Source: Actinacidiphila alni (lineage in GTDB: Bacteria; Actinomycetota; Actinomycetes; Streptomycetales; Streptomycetaceae). From it: a stretch of 60,092 nucleotides of DNA. The notes under the pieces were generated by a model, which was given only the letters and a program-made list of their open reading frames with translations, did no database searches and had not been told where the DNA came from. The position numbers and the translations under genes are program-made. Position 1 is the stretch's first letter; the number at the start of each line of letters is the position of its first letter. This document shows positions 7,189 to 15,731 of the stretch, in pieces. The DNA lies in NCBI RefSeq assembly GCF_900112845.1, contig NZ_FONG01000034.1, forward strand, positions 1 to 60,092. The letters run 5' to 3'.

Positions 7189-7333
7189 CCTTCTCCGACG
7201 GATCGTCCCGTCCTCACACACGCATGCCCGCCGCTCGCCGCCCTCCCTCGGGCGTACCCCGCGACCACCGGATCACGTCTCCGGACCCCTACCCCGGAAC
7301 ACACCTCCCGCTCACGGACCCGCCGTCACCGGC

Positions 7334-8593
7334 TCAGCAGTCGCACCCGCAGTCGCAACAGTCGCAGCCATCACAGCAATCGCAGCAGTCACAACAGTCC
7401 GAGCAGCCGTCGCAGTCGCAGTTGCTGCACCAGGAGTCGCGGCGCTGTCCGCTCCACGGGTCGTCGTGCTCGCGGCAGCACAGTTCGCAGGTGCAGCACA
7501 TGCCGGCGTACACCAGGCAGCCCATGATCAGCCCGCGCCTGCGCGGCGGTTCGGGCGGCGGCGGGAATCCCCCGGGGCCGCCGGGACCGCCCGGCGCGTA
7601 CGGGCTCTGCCCCGGACCGTAGGGCCCGTACGGATTGCCGCCCGGCGGAGGCGGCGCGTACGGGTTGCCGCCCGGCGGGGGCGAGGCGGCGGACGGCGCC
7701 GTGCCGACGTGCGAGCAGCCGCCGGTGCCGAAGGCCCGGTCCACCGACCGCCCCAACTCGTGGACGAGCAGCACATGCGTGAGCCGGCCCGAGGAGGAGC
7801 CGGCGAAGTCGGTGTCGCGCAGCGCCAGGCGTATGCCGTGCAGCGCGTCGTCGCACAGCCGCCGGGCCTCGGTCAGGTCGGTGCCGGTCGCGGTGAGCGG
7901 ATTCCAGGCGCCGGTACGGGTGTCCTCCGCCAGGTCCTCGACGGCGTCCAGCAGATGCGCGAGCCGCCCGAACAGCCGCCCGGCCTCTTCCAGCGGCGCC
8001 CGGTTGGCGGGCCGTCCGGCGAGTACGGCGGTGTGCGCGAAGGCCGCGGCGGTCGCGGTCTCGGTGGGCTCGGTGACCGTCAGCAGACAGGTGCCGGGGC
8101 CGGCCGCCGCCTCGATCGCGCCCTGCCGGCCGACCGCGTCGAGCAGCACCGCGGTGTCGAAGCCCAGGCTGTCGCCGGTCCGCGCGCCCGCCCGGTCCCA
8201 GCGGCGGGCCACGCCCCGGGCCGCGGCGGCGACCGGCCGCCGCGCGAACGCCCCGTCGGCGTCCTCGACATGGTCGCGCATCTTCGCCGAGGCCAGCACG
8301 AGCGAGACCGCCGCGGCCAGCCGCGCGCCCTCGCCCATCGCGACCGGCGCGGTGCGCATGCCGCGCAGCGGACACGGTCCGGCCTTGCGCCGGCCGGCGG
8401 CGCCGTCGGCCCCCGCCGCCGTCTGCGCCTCGACGAGCACCGAGACGATCAGCCCGTCGTAGTTGGTGGCGATCCTGGCGAACTGCCCGTGTCCGTCCCG
8501 CAGAGCGAGACACAGCCCGCACAAGTGCGCGAGCCACGAGGCGGCCAGACCCTCGGACATACGGTGCCGGCACGGCCTGATGATCCCGAACAT
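7334..8593 (-). CDS. DUF5685 protein with a Cys-rich C-terminal tail
   Basis: A 419-residue protein. The N-terminal domain (1 to about 290) starts MFGIIRPCRHRM and carries HLCGLCLALRDGHG and ATNYDGL, the conserved Cys/Asn-Tyr-Asp features I associate with DUF5685, a predicted helical, metal-site-containing domain of unknown function. Residues about 300-355 are a Gly/Pro/Tyr linker (PPPGGNPYAPPPPGG). The last 63 residues contain 22 Cys; the final 32 contain 16, mostly as DCC and DC repeats interleaved with Asp. No signal peptide seen. Likely a metal-binding or thiol-rich tail. Start ATG 8593 was chosen because the family begins MFG; the longer frame upstream is not conserved in look. Confidence 0.75.
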   Translation of the reverse strand: MFGIIRPCRHRMSEGLAASWLAHLCGLCLALRDGHGQFARIATNYDGLIVSVLVEAQTAAGADGAAGRRKAGPCPLRGMRTAPVAMGEGARLAAAVSLVLASAKMRDHVEDADGAFARRPVAAAARGVARRWDRAGARTGDSLGFDTAVLLDAVGRQGAIEAAAGPGTCLLTVTEPTETATAAAFAHTAVLAGRPANRAPLEEAGRLFGRLAHLLDAVEDLAEDTRTGAWNPLTATGTDLTEARRLCDDALHGIRLALRDTDFAGSSSGRLTHVLLVHELGRSVDRAFGTGGCSHVGTAPSAASPPPGGNPYAPPPPGGNPYGPYGPGQSPYAPGGPGGPGGFPPPPEPPRRRGLIMGCLVYAGMCCTCELCCREHDDPWSGQRRDSWCSNCDCDGCSDCCDCCDCCDGCDCCDCGCDC

Positions 8594-8960
8594 GACTCCC
8601 CCGTTGACGTTCCCCCGGCGATCGGCGGTCATGCTACCGCCAATCCCCCGCTGACCAGGGGTCGATTGACCTGGAAAGGGTCCCGCGGAGCCGCTCGCGG
8701 GACCGCCGATCGCCGCCCGCGTACCCTCCGCGCGACACGCGTAGGGCCGTACGGCCCTGCCCGTCACCCGGACGAGGAGGGCGTTCCCATCGGATCGTCA
8801 CCTTGCAGACACCTGTGGCCACCTGACGATCCGCCACTATCGTGTGTGCCAGTACCGTCACAAGTCGCCTGGGTGGCGGCAATCCGCTTGGCACATCATC
8901 CACATCATGGACGACCATAGGACTGCGGACGGTACTGACCGTGTGAGAGAGGAGGCGTCC
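8594..8960. other. Gene-free divergent region with inverted repeats ahead of the SepF-like gene
   Basis: No credible coding frame. It holds a perfect 16-bp palindrome AGGGCCGTACGGCCCT at 8743-8758. It also holds a 10-bp inverted repeat, arms 8791-8800 (CGGATCGTCA) and 8824-8833, separated by 23 bases. Both lie in the leader or promoter region shared by DUF5685 (minus) and the SepF-like gene (plus). Confidence 0.55.
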
Positions 8961-9404
8961 ATGGGATCGGTTCGACGGGCGAGTGCCTGGCTGGGCCTCG
9001 TCGACGACAACGGCGGCGAGGGTTACTACGACGAGGAGTACGCCGACTACGGCGAGGGCTCCGAGCGTGCTGACACGTGGGTGACCGACCCGCGGGTGCG
9101 GGTGGCCACCGAGACCGCCGAGGAGCAGGGCCGCAGGATCGCCACCGTGACCCCGGACGGTTTCCGGGACGCGCGCGGCATCGGCGAGCTGTTCCGCGAC
9201 GGTGTCCCGGTCATCGTGAACCTCACCGGCATGGAGCCGAGCGACGCCAAGCGCGTCGTCGACTTCGCCGCCGGCCTCACCTTCGGCCTGCGCGGCTCCA
9301 TCGAGCGCGTCGCGACCCGCGTCTTCCTGCTCACCCCCGCCGACTACTCGGTGATGAACGCCGACGCCAAGCGCGGCGGCGACGGCTTCTTCAACCAGAA
9401 CTGA
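8961..9404 (+). CDS. sflA: SepF-like cell-division protein (SflA type)
   Basis: A 147-residue SepF-family protein. MGSVRRASAWLGLVDD is a membrane-targeting amphipathic start, followed by an acidic Tyr-rich linker (EGYYDEEYADYGEG). The SepF core runs from RIATVTPDGFRDARGIGELFRDGVPVIVNLTGM to KRVVDFAAGLTFGLRGSIERVATRVFLLTP. It lacks the long N-terminal linker of true SepF, and the ylm/fts cluster is absent. This fits SflA/SflB, the two small SepF-like proteins of S. coelicolor known to restrain ectopic FtsZ/DivIVA placement. The symbol rests on remembered synteny. ATG 8961 has GGAGG seven bases upstream. Confidence 0.85.
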   Translation: MGSVRRASAWLGLVDDNGGEGYYDEEYADYGEGSERADTWVTDPRVRVATETAEEQGRRIATVTPDGFRDARGIGELFRDGVPVIVNLTGMEPSDAKRVVDFAAGLTFGLRGSIERVATRVFLLTPADYSVMNADAKRGGDGFFNQN

Positions 9405-9434
9405 ACAGGGCCCTCACCGGACCGCGCCGCCGCC

Positions 9435-10634
9435 TCAGCCGCGGAAGGCGTCGAGTCCGGTGAGTGCCTTGCCCAGCACCAGCTGGTGCATCTCCACCGT
9501 GCCCTCGTAGGTGAGCACGGACTCCAGGTTGGTCGCGTGCCTCATCACGGGGTATTCGAGCGAGATCCCGTTGGCGCCGAGGATCGTGCGGGCGGTGCGG
9601 CAGATCTCGATCGCCTCGCGCACATTGTTGAGCTTGCCGAAGCTGACCTGTTCCGGGCGCAGCCGGCCGGCGTCCATCCGGCGGCCCAGGTGGTGGGCGA
9701 GCAGGACGCCCTTGTGCAGTTCCACCGCCATGTCGGCCAGTTTGGCCTGGGTGAGCTGGAAGCCGCCGATCGGCCGGCCGAACTGCTCGCGGGTCCTGGC
9801 GTAGTCGAGCGCGGCCTCGAAGCTGCTGCGGGCGGCGCCCATCGCGCCCCACACGATGCCGTAGCGCGCGTGGCTGAGGCAGCTCAGCGGGCCGCGCAGT
9901 CCGCCGACCTCGGGCAGTACGGCGTCGGCGGGCAACCGTACGTCGTCCAGGACGAGTTCGCTGGTGACCGAGGCGCGCAGGCTCCACTTGTGGTGGATCT
10001 CGGGGGCGGAGAAGCCGGGGGTGTCGGTGGGGACGACGAAGCCGCGGATGCCGGACGGTGAGTCGGCGGTCTGGGCCCAGACGACGGCGACCCCGGCGAC
10101 CGAGCCGTTGGTGATCCACATCTTGCGGCCGCTCAGCACCCAGTCGGAGCCGTCCCGTACCGCTCGGGTGCGCATCGCCGCCGGGTCGGAGCCGTGGTCG
10201 GGTTCGGTCAGGCCGAAGCAGCCGATGACCTCGCCCGCGGCCATCGACGGCAGCCAGCGCTGCTTCTGCTCCTCCGAGCCGTAACGGTGGATGGCGTACA
10301 TCGCGAGGGAGCCCTGCACCGAGACCAGCGAGCGGATGCCGGAGTCGGCGGCCTCCAGTTCCAGGCAGGCCAGGCCGTACTGGACGGCGGTGGCGCCCGC
10401 GCAGCCGTAGCCGGTCAGCGGCATGCCGAGGGCGCCGATGCCGCCCAGTTCGCGGGCCAGTTCCCGGATGCCGGGCAGCTCGCCGCGCTCGTACCACTCG
10501 GCGACGTGCGGCAGGACACGGTCGGCGGCCCACTTCCGTACGGTGTCGCGGATCGCCAGGTCCTCGGGGGTGAGCAGGTCGTCCAGGCCGAGCGGGTCGT
10601 ACGGGTCGAAGGGCGGGGTTGCGGCTCCGGGCAT
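9435..10634 (-). CDS. Acyl-CoA dehydrogenase, glutaryl-CoA dehydrogenase type
   Basis: A 399-residue FAD enzyme. Family markers are CFGLTEPDHGSDPAAMRTRA (FAD/substrate loop), SGRKMWITNGSVA, the helix TREQFGRPIGGFQLTQAKLADM, and the end TYEGTVEMHQLVLGKALTGLDAF. The Glu in TYEGT (about residue 376) is in the position of the catalytic base of glutaryl-CoA dehydrogenase, which oxidises and decarboxylates glutaryl-CoA to crotonyl-CoA in lysine/tryptophan breakdown. Whether glutaryl-CoA is the true substrate is inferred from overall resemblance; the substrate Arg cannot be assigned by eye. No etfAB or CoA-transferase gene nearby. It converges with the SepF-like gene 30 bases away. Confidence 0.87.
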   Translation of the reverse strand: MPGAATPPFDPYDPLGLDDLLTPEDLAIRDTVRKWAADRVLPHVAEWYERGELPGIRELARELGGIGALGMPLTGYGCAGATAVQYGLACLELEAADSGIRSLVSVQGSLAMYAIHRYGSEEQKQRWLPSMAAGEVIGCFGLTEPDHGSDPAAMRTRAVRDGSDWVLSGRKMWITNGSVAGVAVVWAQTADSPSGIRGFVVPTDTPGFSAPEIHHKWSLRASVTSELVLDDVRLPADAVLPEVGGLRGPLSCLSHARYGIVWGAMGAARSSFEAALDYARTREQFGRPIGGFQLTQAKLADMAVELHKGVLLAHHLGRRMDAGRLRPEQVSFGKLNNVREAIEICRTARTILGANGISLEYPVMRHATNLESVLTYEGTVEMHQLVLGKALTGLDAFRG

Positions 10635-10729
10635 GGCGGGTGGACCTCCGGCACGGCAGAAGAGGGTGAGGGTGCGCACGGGGAAACCAGCGCTGGTAGT
10701 GACCCACGGCTCGGCGCCGACGTTACGGA

Positions 10730-12316
10730 TCAGTGCGCCGCGCGTCCAGACCGGCCCGCCGTCGCGGGCTCGGCACGCGTCGCGAGCGCCGGTTCGAGTT
10801 CGGCCGGCCATTTCTCGCCGCCGCACTCCATGACGCGGGGCAGCCGCAGCGCGGCCAGCGCCCCGCCGAGCAGCAGTCCGGCGCTCACCAGCAGCGTCAT
10901 ATGCAGCCCGGTGACGAAGGAGTGCCGGGCGGCGTGCCGCAGCGCCGCGCCGGAACCGCCGCCGATCCGGTCGGCGACGTCGTACGCCTCGCCCAGCGAG
11001 CGGCCCGCCTTGGCGCCGTCGGCGGCGCTCACCCCGGGGGTGTGGGCGACGCCCGGCGCGTAGGCGGCGTTCATCACACTGCCGAGCAGCGCGATGCCCA
11101 TCCCGGCGCCCAGTTGGTACGAGGTCTCGCCGATCGCCGCCGCACCGCCCGCCTGGTGCGCGGCGGATTCGCTGAGCATCGACTCGTACGCGCCGAAGAG
11201 CGTGGTCTCCAGGCCGAAGCCGAGCAGGACGGAGGCGGTGGTGAGCAGCGCGGGCCGGTCGCCCTGGCCCATCGCGGTCAGCGCGAGCACGGCCACGGCG
11301 GTCAGGACGAAGCCGCCGGAGACCATCCGGCGCGGTCCGAAGGCGTGCAGCATGCGGGAGCCGAACAGCCCGGCGGCCATCGCGGCGAAGGTGAGCGGCA
11401 GCAGCCGCAGGCCGGTCTGGAGCGGGCTGAGGCCGAGGACCAGTTGCAGATACTGCACCGCGATCAGTTCCAGGCCGACCAGCGCGAGCATGGCCAGCAC
11501 GATGCAGCCGACCGCGGTGGAGAAGGCGGGCCGGTCGAACATCCGGATGTCGATCAGCGGATGCGCGCGGCGGCGCTGCCGCCGTATGAACCAGCACAGC
11601 AGCCCCGCACCGGCCAGCAGCGGGACGAAGGCGGACGCGTCCAGCGGGCTCGCGCCGCCGCCGATCCGCTTCATGCCGAGGACCACGCCCAGCACACCGA
11701 GGGCGGCGGCGACCGCACCCAGGACGTCCCAGGGGCCGTCCGTGCTCCCCCGGGACTCCGGCAGCAGCGCCCGGCCGGCCACGAACATCACCGCCATCAG
11801 CGGGATGTTGACCAGGAAGACCGAGCCCCACCAGAAGTGCTCGACGAGGAAGCCGCCGAGCACCGGGCCGACGGCGGCGCCGACCGCGGCGACCGCGCTC
11901 CACAGGCCGATCGCCATCGCCCGCTCGCGGCGGTCGGGGAAGACTTGTCGCAGTATCGACAAAGTGGCAGGCATGATCATGGCGCCGCCGGCCCCGAGCA
12001 GCGCGCGGGCGGCGATCAGTACGTGCGCGTTCGGGGCGAAGGCGGCCAGCGCGGAGGCGACGCCGAACAGCGCGTAGCCGATGAGCAGCACCTTGCGGCG
12101 GCCGATCCGGTCACCGAGCGTCCCGAAGAGGATCAGCAGGGAGGCGGCGATCAGCGGATAGGCGTCCACGATCCACAGCAGGTCCTGGGCGCCGGGCCGC
12201 AGGTCGGCGGTGAGGGCGGGGACCGCCACGTGCAGGACGGTCGCGTCGAGGGCGACGATCAGCAGGCTGACGCAGAGCACGCACAGGATGGTCCACCTGC
12301 TGACCGGCCGTGCCAT
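10730..12316 (-). CDS. MFS multidrug-type exporter, DHA2 (14-helix) family
   Basis: A 528-residue membrane protein with many hydrophobic helices, fitting the 14-helix EmrB/QacA group. Motif A between helices 2 and 3 reads GDRIGRRKVLLIG. The helix-5 region IGLWSAVAAVGAAVGPVLGGFLVEHFWWGSVFLVNIPL carries motif C-like Gly-Pro spacing and the WRWxFxxNxP-type signature. It probably exports drugs or metabolites by proton antiport; the substrate is unknown. There is no adjacent TetR/MarR regulator, unusual for this class. Start ATG 12316, gene alone on its strand. Confidence 0.9.
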   Translation of the reverse strand: MARPVSRWTILCVLCVSLLIVALDATVLHVAVPALTADLRPGAQDLLWIVDAYPLIAASLLILFGTLGDRIGRRKVLLIGYALFGVASALAAFAPNAHVLIAARALLGAGGAMIMPATLSILRQVFPDRRERAMAIGLWSAVAAVGAAVGPVLGGFLVEHFWWGSVFLVNIPLMAVMFVAGRALLPESRGSTDGPWDVLGAVAAALGVLGVVLGMKRIGGGASPLDASAFVPLLAGAGLLCWFIRRQRRRAHPLIDIRMFDRPAFSTAVGCIVLAMLALVGLELIAVQYLQLVLGLSPLQTGLRLLPLTFAAMAAGLFGSRMLHAFGPRRMVSGGFVLTAVAVLALTAMGQGDRPALLTTASVLLGFGLETTLFGAYESMLSESAAHQAGGAAAIGETSYQLGAGMGIALLGSVMNAAYAPGVAHTPGVSAADGAKAGRSLGEAYDVADRIGGGSGAALRHAARHSFVTGLHMTLLVSAGLLLGGALAALRLPRVMECGGEKWPAELEPALATRAEPATAGRSGRAAH

Positions 12317-12695
12317 ACGCGCATACCTCCACGAACGAGTGAGACGTCAGCGTACGCGAGACCCCGCTCCCGGCCTGTGGTGCGCGACACCTGATCACCA
12401 CCGGGTGTCCGCCGGGCCGTCACCAGGGCGTCGCCGCGGGCGCCGGACGGAGGCGTCGGGGCGGGTAGGGGCAGGGAAACTCCGGAGAAAGGTGAGGGAA
12501 ATAAGCAATAAATAAGAGAGCCGTGTCGCACCGATCCTGTGAGTATCAACACCCGAACATAAACTCCAGCCGCTCCCGTATTCCGCCGCAATCCCGGCCG
12601 CCAAAGGGTCCATGAGACGCACTCCACATCACATCGTCATTACAAAGCAGCCCGTTCGGCCGAACTGTGCCGTCACACGCTGTAACGTCGATTGA
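12317..12695. other. Gene-free divergent region, locally AT-rich
   Basis: No convincing gene. Around 12490-12520 the sequence (GAAATAAGCAATAAATAAG) is unusually AT-rich for this genome and may hold promoter elements for the divergent MFS and PAP2 genes. A -10-like TAACGT lies about 10 bases ahead of the PAP2 GTG start; no good -35 partner was seen. Confidence 0.4.
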
Positions 12696-13814
12696 GTGCG
12701 AACCGATGAGAAGCGTCTCCGTCCCGCGGAGCGCCCGACCACCCGCGACCTGCCGCGGATGAGCCGAACGCGTGTGTGGCTGTTCGGTTCGACGCTGGCG
12801 GTCTACGTGGCGATCGTCGTGGGCGTTCTCACCACTTCGAAACTGGTGACGCTGGACTGGCAGGTCATGCTCTGGCGGCCCTACAAACAATGGCCGCAAA
12901 TCCACGCGTTCCTGGATTATTTCGTCGTTCTCGGTCAGCGCGGGCCCACCGCCGTGATGGTGCTGGCCTGGCTGGGCTGGCGCGCGTGGCGGTACCGCAC
13001 ACTCCACCCGCTGCTGGTCCTCGGCACCTCCCTGCTGCTGCTGAACATCACCGTGGGAGCCGTCAAGTACGGTCTCGGGCGGCTCGGGCCGCACTACGCG
13101 ACGACCGTGGGCTCCGCCGAGATGTTCGCCGGCGGCGACATATTTCCCTCGGGTCACACCGCGAACGCGGTGGTGACCTGGGGGGTTCTGGCGTATCTGG
13201 CCACCACTCCGCGGGCCCGCAGGCTGGGCTCCGTGGTGAGCGCGCTGCTCGCGCTCGGGGTGGGCGCCACGACCGTCTACCTCGGTACGCACTGGGTGAG
13301 CGATGTGCTGCTCGGCTGGGCCGCGGGGCTGCTGATCCTGCTGGCGCTGCCGTGGTTCGAGCCCGCCATGGCGCGGGCGGAGGAATTCCTGGTGCTCGCC
13401 TGGGCCCGGCTGCGCTCCGGCGCGGGTACTTCCGGCGTGACCGTGCGCCCGGCCGTGGGCCCTGTGCTGGTCTCGCAGCGGACGGCGACGGGAACGGCGG
13501 GCGGTCCCGCCGACGGGCTGCCCGGCACCGTCACGGGTGCCGGCGTGGGCTCGGACGAGGACGGGCAGCTGCCCCGCGAGACGGTCGGCGCGGGGGCGCG
13601 CGGCGCCACCACGGCGACGGCGGCCGCGGCCACCGGCCCGGCCTCCGTGGCGACCGCCACCGGCCCGCACGCGCCCGGCCGGCCGCCCACCGGCCGCAAT
13701 GAGCGCACCCCGCTCACCCCGGTCGGCAGCCGCCGCCCGCCGGTCGAGCGTCCGGGCAGGCCCACGACCCCGCTGGCGCACCAGCAGGTGCGCGGCCGGG
13801 GCATCGCGGGCTGA
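12696..13814 (+). CDS. PAP2-family membrane phosphatase with long Ala/Thr-rich tail
   Basis: A 372-residue protein. Residues about 25-230 hold five or six hydrophobic helices and the three PAP2 motifs in order: KYGLGRLGPH (motif 1 variant), PSGHTAN (motif 2) and GTHWVSDVLLGW (motif 3, catalytic His with Asp). This family removes phosphate from lipid phosphates such as phosphatidic acid or undecaprenyl pyrophosphate at the membrane. Residues from about 250 on are a low-complexity Ala/Thr/Gly/Pro tail, likely cytoplasmic and disordered. GTG 12696 is the start; an in-frame ATG occurs at codon 22 (MSRTRVWLF), close to the first helix, and is a fair alternative. Confidence 0.87.
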   Translation: MRTDEKRLRPAERPTTRDLPRMSRTRVWLFGSTLAVYVAIVVGVLTTSKLVTLDWQVMLWRPYKQWPQIHAFLDYFVVLGQRGPTAVMVLAWLGWRAWRYRTLHPLLVLGTSLLLLNITVGAVKYGLGRLGPHYATTVGSAEMFAGGDIFPSGHTANAVVTWGVLAYLATTPRARRLGSVVSALLALGVGATTVYLGTHWVSDVLLGWAAGLLILLALPWFEPAMARAEEFLVLAWARLRSGAGTSGVTVRPAVGPVLVSQRTATGTAGGPADGLPGTVTGAGVGSDEDGQLPRETVGAGARGATTATAAAATGPASVATATGPHAPGRPPTGRNERTPLTPVGSRRPPVERPGRPTTPLAHQQVRGRGIAG

Positions 13815-13853
13815 GCGGGCCGCTCAGCCGCTCAAAGGCGCCCGGAGCCGGAT

Positions 13854-14078
13854 TCAGCCCTGCCAGCAGCGCTGGACGCGACCGGCGTCCACGGTGAAAT
13901 TCAGCCGCCCGGCGACGTACTCCATGGTGACGATCGCGCCGGGCGGCAGGCTGCGTACGGTCCGCCAGCCCCGCTCCTCGGCCCGGCGCTCGGCCTCCCG
14001 TGCGTCAAGGCCGAGATATGCGTCGAGGTCGTCGCTCGGATTCGGCCGGCTCAGTGGATTGTGCGGGTTGTGTGACAT
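13854..14078 (-). CDS. Small I78-family peptidase-inhibitor-like protein
   Basis: A 74-residue protein starting MSHNPHNPLSRPNPSDDLDAYLG. The C-terminal half RSLPPGAIVTMEYVAGRLNF then VDAGRVQRCW fits the I78 inhibitor motif (R-x-hydrophobic-PG-x-xT-x-(D/E)Y-x-x-x-RLN-x-x-x-D). I78 proteins are compact inhibitors of subtilisin/chymotrypsin-like proteases; members without a signal peptide, like this one, would act in the cytoplasm. Convergent with the PAP2 gene (39 bases apart). Function is a family guess. Confidence 0.65.
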   Translation of the reverse strand: MSHNPHNPLSRPNPSDDLDAYLGLDAREAERRAEERGWRTVRSLPPGAIVTMEYVAGRLNFTVDAGRVQRCWQG

Positions 14079-14289
14079 ACCGCCACGGTAGGCGTTCCGG
14101 TGACCCGGGCGACCTTGATCATCACATTTCTGTCACGGATCGTGGGCCCCGGTTTGCCCGCCGCCACGATTACCCGCCGGTCACCGAATTCCCGGTGCAC
14201 ACAACTCCCGCACAGCATCTGCGCAATGCCTCCGGTTACTCACGGGTCCGTGAGCATGAAGAGCACGGAATTGGGTAAGCGATTCGCTC

Positions 14290-15564
14290 TTATACGGTCG
14301 GCCGGCGCCGGCGGGCGGCCTTCCGTACGGCCGCGCCCGTCATGTCGCCCGCCGACAGGAAGGCGCCCAGCGCCCGGCCGGCCGAGGCGCGGACCGCGGC
14401 ACGGGGGCGGGCGCCGGCGGCGGCACGGTCGTCCAGCAGGCGCTGGTACAGCGCCACGTGCCGGCGGGCGACGAGCGCGGGGTCGTAGCGCCCGGCGGCG
14501 GCCAGCGCGGCGCGCCCCATCTCCTTGCGCCGCTCGTCGTCCTCGATGACCGAAAGCAGCGCGCCCGTGATCGCGTCGATGTCGCGCGGCGGCACCAGCA
14601 GACCGGTCACGCCCTGGTCGACGATCTCGCGCGGCCCGAGCGGGCAGTCGGTGGCGACCACCGGCAGACCGGCCCGCATGCCCTCGACCAGCGTCATGCC
14701 GAAGGACTCCATGGTGGAGGTGACGGCCAGCACGGACCCCTTGGCCAGCTCCGGCTCGATCGGCGACACGGCGCCCATCAGCCGGACGTGCTCGCCCAGG
14801 CCGAGTTCGGCGATCAGCGCGGCGAGTGCGGCGCGCTCGCGCCCGGAGCCGTACAGCCGCAGCGTCCAGTCGGGGCGCTTGTCGCGGACGGCCGCGAAGG
14901 CGCGGATCAGGTCGTCGTAGCGTTTGACCTCGGTGAGCCGCCCGGCGGCGACCACGACGTGCGCGGCGCAGTCCGAGGGCGCGGTGGCGGCGGGCGGCAC
15001 GCTGTTGGGAATGGCGGCGACCCGCACGCCCGGCATCCGGCGGCGGTAGACGGCCGCGTCGGCCTCGGTGGTGGTCGTGACGGCGTCCAGGGCCGGGTAG
15101 TGGCGGCGCAGGGCCAGCACGAGGCGCGTGGAGTGCGTGTCGAGCGTCAGGTGCTCCTGGGCGACCCGGACGATGCCGCGCGGCGCCTGGCGGGCGAGGT
15201 GCACGTTCAGGCCCGGCCTGGTGCCGACCAGCACATCGGTGTCGAGTCCGGCCAGGCACTCCCCGATGCGCTCGTCGGTGATCGGGCTGTAGAGGGCGTG
15301 CCGCCGGTCGGAGGACGGGAAGATCGCGGACGGCAGCCCATGGCGCGGGTCGTCCAGGACACTGTCGGCGGCGCCCTTGCGGATGTCGACAAGGTGACGC
15401 AGCCGCACGCGCGGGTCGTAGTCGAACTCCGGCCGCTCGCGGTCGCGGAACACCGAGACGATCTCGACGTCGTGCTCGTCGGCCAGTTCGGCCGCGAGAT
15501 TGCGGACGGTGCGGATCGTGCCGCCGATCGCGTACGTGGTGTGTATCAAGAACGTGATGCGCAT
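14290..15564 (-). CDS. Glycosyltransferase family 4 (GT-B fold)
   Basis: A 424-residue GT4 enzyme. The N-terminal Rossmann half starts MRITFLIHTTYAIGGTIRTVRNLAAELA, the Gly-rich loop typical of GT-B. The C-terminal donor half contains VVAAGRLTEVKRYDDLIRAFAAV, LYGSGRERAAL and TSTMESFGMTLVEGMRAGLPVVATDCPLGPREIV, where the E(x7)E nucleotide-sugar motif is ESFGMTLVE. The C-terminal 50 residues are Ala/Arg-rich. Likely modifies a cell-surface or teichoic-acid-like polymer; substrate cannot be read. ATG 15564 is followed immediately by the family start. Same strand as the Rpf genes but separated by 167 bases. Confidence 0.9.
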   Translation of the reverse strand: MRITFLIHTTYAIGGTIRTVRNLAAELADEHDVEIVSVFRDRERPEFDYDPRVRLRHLVDIRKGAADSVLDDPRHGLPSAIFPSSDRRHALYSPITDERIGECLAGLDTDVLVGTRPGLNVHLARQAPRGIVRVAQEHLTLDTHSTRLVLALRRHYPALDAVTTTTEADAAVYRRRMPGVRVAAIPNSVPPAATAPSDCAAHVVVAAGRLTEVKRYDDLIRAFAAVRDKRPDWTLRLYGSGRERAALAALIAELGLGEHVRLMGAVSPIEPELAKGSVLAVTSTMESFGMTLVEGMRAGLPVVATDCPLGPREIVDQGVTGLLVPPRDIDAITGALLSVIEDDERRKEMGRAALAAAGRYDPALVARRHVALYQRLLDDRAAAGARPRAAVRASAGRALGAFLSAGDMTGAAVRKAARRRRPTV

Positions 15565-15731
15565 GCGGGTGCCGTGTCCCTGTCCCCCGGTCGGTGCGGG
15601 CCGGGCGGCCCGCACCGACGACCGTAGCAACTCGGCCGCGCCGCCCGTCGGCACACCTGACGGCGCCCGTCGGCACCCGTCGGCACGCGGGGCTCGCGCG
15701 CCGACGAGCGGCGAGAGGGCGCCCGCGGGCG

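Noticed and set aside
12259..12627. Minus-strand 122-codon frame between MFS and PAP2 genes
   Set aside because: Codon third-position bias and composition do not fit, it overlaps the MFS start region, and no family pattern is visible.
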